20,137 nt of DNA from a virus. The stretch spans positions 1-20,137 of IMG/VR virus record IMGVR_UViG_3300027747_000800, one strand, 5' to 3'. The position numbers were made by a program, and so were the translations under genes. The notes beneath the pieces are model-generated. The model had not been told where the DNA came from and did no database searches. It saw nothing but the letters and a program-made list of their open reading frames with translations. This document shows positions 18,710 to 20,137 of this stretch, one piece after another. How positions within the stretch are numbered: position 1 is the first letter of the stretch; each line of letters starts with the position of its first letter.

Positions 18710-18928
18710 ATGCAAGCGTTAGAGATAGAGAAGGAAGTGCCTACCCCGAAAGAGCGGGTTGTGTACAAGTACCCGTACGACGATATGCAGATCGGGGACA
18801 GCTTCACGGTGCCGGTGTCGCACAAAGCGAATGTGATGAATGCTAACCACCGTGCTGGCAAGCGTCTGGCAAGACGGTTTATGGCCCGTACAGAGGGCGA
18901 GTACGTACGTGTGTGGAGAATCAGATGA
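18710..18928 (+). CDS. Small basic conserved phage protein, unknown
   Basis: A 72-residue product from ATG 18710 with GAGGT upstream. The pattern YPYDDMQIGDSFTVPV, then a basic helix (NANHRAGKRLARRFMAR), then EGEYVRVWRIR at the end, is one I associate with short phage proteins of unknown function. The strand-helix-strand layout with a positively charged helix would suit nucleic-acid binding. It is the first gene of the rightward operon after the terminator. Its stop overlaps the next start as ATGA. Confidence 0.75.
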   Translation: MQALEIEKEVPTPKERVVYKYPYDDMQIGDSFTVPVSHKANVMNANHRAGKRLARRFMARTEGEYVRVWRIR

Positions 18929-19269
18929 CTGACCAAGAACAGCTAGAACTTGCAGCGAAGGCAGCGGGGATTGAAGTTATTGGCGATGCTTTGTTTGATT
19001 TTGGTTATGGAATAGATGTTATTTGTCCAGAATCGGGCAACGATATGCAATGGAACCCGCTAAAAGATTACGGGGATGCGTTGCAATTAGCGGTTAAATT
19101 AAACTTAAGTATTCAAAACGGCGAGCAAGATCTTGGAGTTCGGGTTTGGTTTGTACGTAGCAAAGACGGTTTAATTAAAGTGCATGAGTTTTCTAGAAAT
19201 AATCCTGAGAGAGCAGTTTGCAGGGCCATCGTCCGCGCAGCGGCAGAGATTGGTAAGGGGATGAAATGA
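18925..19269 (+). CDS. Small protein resembling the phage ABA-sandwich (DUF2591-type) family
   Basis: ATG 18925 was chosen for its ATGA overlap and GGAGA upstream; a GTG at 18913 is in frame. The 114-residue protein shows the pattern W-N-P-L-x-D-x-G-D-A-L-x-L-A-V-K-L in the middle and AIVRAAAEIGKGMK at the end. I associate both with a common small phage family often annotated as ABA sandwich domain. Its codons are clearly more A/T-rich than both neighbours (TTAAATTAAACTTAAGT-type stretches), pointing to separate acquisition. The function of the family is not known to me. Confidence 0.75.
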   Translation: MTDQEQLELAAKAAGIEVIGDALFDFGYGIDVICPESGNDMQWNPLKDYGDALQLAVKLNLSIQNGEQDLGVRVWFVRSKDGLIKVHEFSRNNPERAVCRAIVRAAAEIGKGMK

Positions 19270-19985
19270 GCATGACCACAGCGGTGGTGATCGTCACCAG
19301 CGGGCGAGCGGAGCTTGAGAACGCTGTGCTGAGTGTTCGACAACAGACGCGGCCTGTAGACCGGACGTATATCGTCACAGACGGAATCATGTCATTCCGG
19401 CAGTATTGCGATCTCCGGGATGATTACGCTTCTGCAAGCTGCTCTGTCAGTTACTGGGATGGGAAGATCGGTGGTGCTGGCCTGGAAGGCCGACGGCTAT
19501 TTGCAGCAGCACCCGGACTTGTGAATGAAGACATCCTGTTCATGCTTCCTGACGACGATTGGTTTGGGATGAGGCACGTAGAAGACCTTGCGCGCATCAT
19601 CGAGGATGGTAACGACTGGGCGTACAGCTTGATGAAGGTGTACGACAAGGATGGCAAGTTCCTGTTTGACGACATCTGCGAGTGTCTGGGGGAAGAGCAT
19701 CCGGCGTACAACACTGGGGTGAACTTCGCCCCTACAGGCTCTATAGCCATGAAGACGCCCCTGTACGCAAACATAGCGTCTGTGTACAACAGCCGTGACT
19801 GGGGGCCGGACAGACTGTTCTACGACACTGCCAAGCGGATGTATCCCAAGTTCCGGGGAAGCAAGAATCACACGAACTGTTTCAGGCTAGGCGGTAACGA
19901 AGGATCGTCTACTGCTGACTTCTTCCTGCAAGGCAACAAACTTATGCGCGAGCATTACGGCAATAAGATGCCGTGGCAGAAATGA
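19266..19985 (+). CDS. GT2-like glycosyltransferase upstream of the terminase
   Basis: A 239-residue protein from ATG 19266 (four-base overlap with the upstream gene). The N-terminal strand TTAVVIVTSGR and AVLSVRQQT (4-29) followed by YIVTDG (35-40) match family 2 glycosyltransferases, whose S-V-x-x-Q-T helix is typical. LPDDDWF (94-100) holds the DxD metal/nucleotide-sugar motif (96-98). Later features are NTGVNFAPTGSIAMKT (~149-164) and RDWGPDRLFYDTAKR (~177-191), which include a plausible catalytic Asp. The acceptor is unknown. Its stop overlaps the terminase start, so it should be translated together with the packaging protein, an unusual partner for an enzyme of this class. Confidence 0.82.
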   Translation: MSMTTAVVIVTSGRAELENAVLSVRQQTRPVDRTYIVTDGIMSFRQYCDLRDDYASASCSVSYWDGKIGGAGLEGRRLFAAAPGLVNEDILFMLPDDDWFGMRHVEDLARIIEDGNDWAYSLMKVYDKDGKFLFDDICECLGEEHPAYNTGVNFAPTGSIAMKTPLYANIASVYNSRDWGPDRLFYDTAKRMYPKFRGSKNHTNCFRLGGNEGSSTADFFLQGNKLMREHYGNKMPWQK

Positions 19986-20137
19986 ACTTTAATCTCAAAC
20001 AGTTTTATAACTTCTGTTCTCAATTAAAGATTGAGACAAAAGAACATGGTCTGAAGAAGATGGATAATCTTCTGGGCACTCAGACATATGTGATGGATGA
20101 GATCGCAAAGGGTCTGGCAGATGATGTACATTTTTTT
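19982..20137 (+). CDS. Terminase large subunit, N-terminal part (truncated by window end)
   Basis: The ATG overlaps the glycosyltransferase stop as ATGA. The 52 visible residues include FCSQLKIETKEHGLKKMDNL then LGTQTYVMDEIAKGLADDVH followed by FF. This segment, with LGTQxYxxxEIAxGLxDDxHxF, is what commonly precedes the ATPase Walker A region in a group of podovirus and siphovirus large terminases. The ATP-binding and nuclease motifs lie beyond the window. The gene would encode the packaging motor that cuts and translocates DNA into the procapsid. The identification is from this N-terminal pattern alone. Confidence 0.75.
   Translation, partial: MNFNLKQFYNFCSQLKIETKEHGLKKMDNLLGTQTYVMDEIAKGLADDVHFF

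Noticed and set aside
18435-18722. Open frames on both strands in the right half of the control region
   Set aside because: They have no good ribosome site, an odd composition dominated by Arg, Pro, Ser and Cys, and they cross the terminator or G/C runs.

Overview
The window reads as part of a tailed-phage genome, most likely a podovirus-like phage of a betaproteobacterium. The phage call rests on virion genes, a lysis gene, an SSB/RecT/YqaJ-like recombination set and the start of a large terminase. The host guess rests on an H-NS-family protein with a C-terminus of the type common in Burkholderiales and on small accessory proteins (HTPGPW..., AEREACAQLC..., QAEPV linkers) of a kind I associate with phages and prophages of that order. 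No integrase, repressor, tRNA, rRNA, IS element or CRISPR array was seen.

Layout. (1) Positions 1-9678, plus strand: a tightly packed late operon. It holds the end of an unidentified gene, four large low-complexity or coiled-coil proteins that look like internal/ejection virion proteins, two very small genes (one a possible small terminase), a two-helix membrane protein, an 852-residue beta-rich fibre/structural protein, a small protein, and a GH24 endolysin fused to a holin-like C-terminal half. (2) Positions 9550-16253, minus strand: a long operon of about 17 genes, mostly linked by 1-8 base overlaps. Read from its 5' end it encodes small cysteine-rich proteins, a YqaJ-type exonuclease, RecT, an SSB-like protein ending in DDDIPF, more cysteine-rich proteins, an H-NS-like protein, a PDDEXK-like protein, a glycosyltransferase, and a run of small unknowns that collides with the endolysin gene. 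(3) Positions 16254-16637: a structured non-coding gap. (4) Positions 16638-18109, minus strand: seven small genes, probably early, behind a recognisable sigma70-type promoter. (5) Positions 18110-18709: a 600-base non-coding control region with palindromes, repeats and a plus-strand terminator. (6) Positions 18710-20137, plus strand: two small genes, a GT2-type glycosyltransferase and the first 52 codons of the large terminase, whose operon runs off the window.

How it may work together. The region at 18110-18709 looks like the divergent early/late switch: leftward early genes (small host-directed or regulatory proteins), then leftward recombination genes, with rightward packaging and virion genes starting behind a terminator. 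The gap at 16254-16637 appears to end the first leftward block with a complex terminator and to begin the second with a folded leader. The least expected features are the terminator with competing pairings (16498-16600), the phased CTTGTAC repeats inside an inverted repeat (16360-16398), the in-frame internal start that could release a separate holin (9139), the phage H-NS, and the SSB-tail mimic next to RecT.
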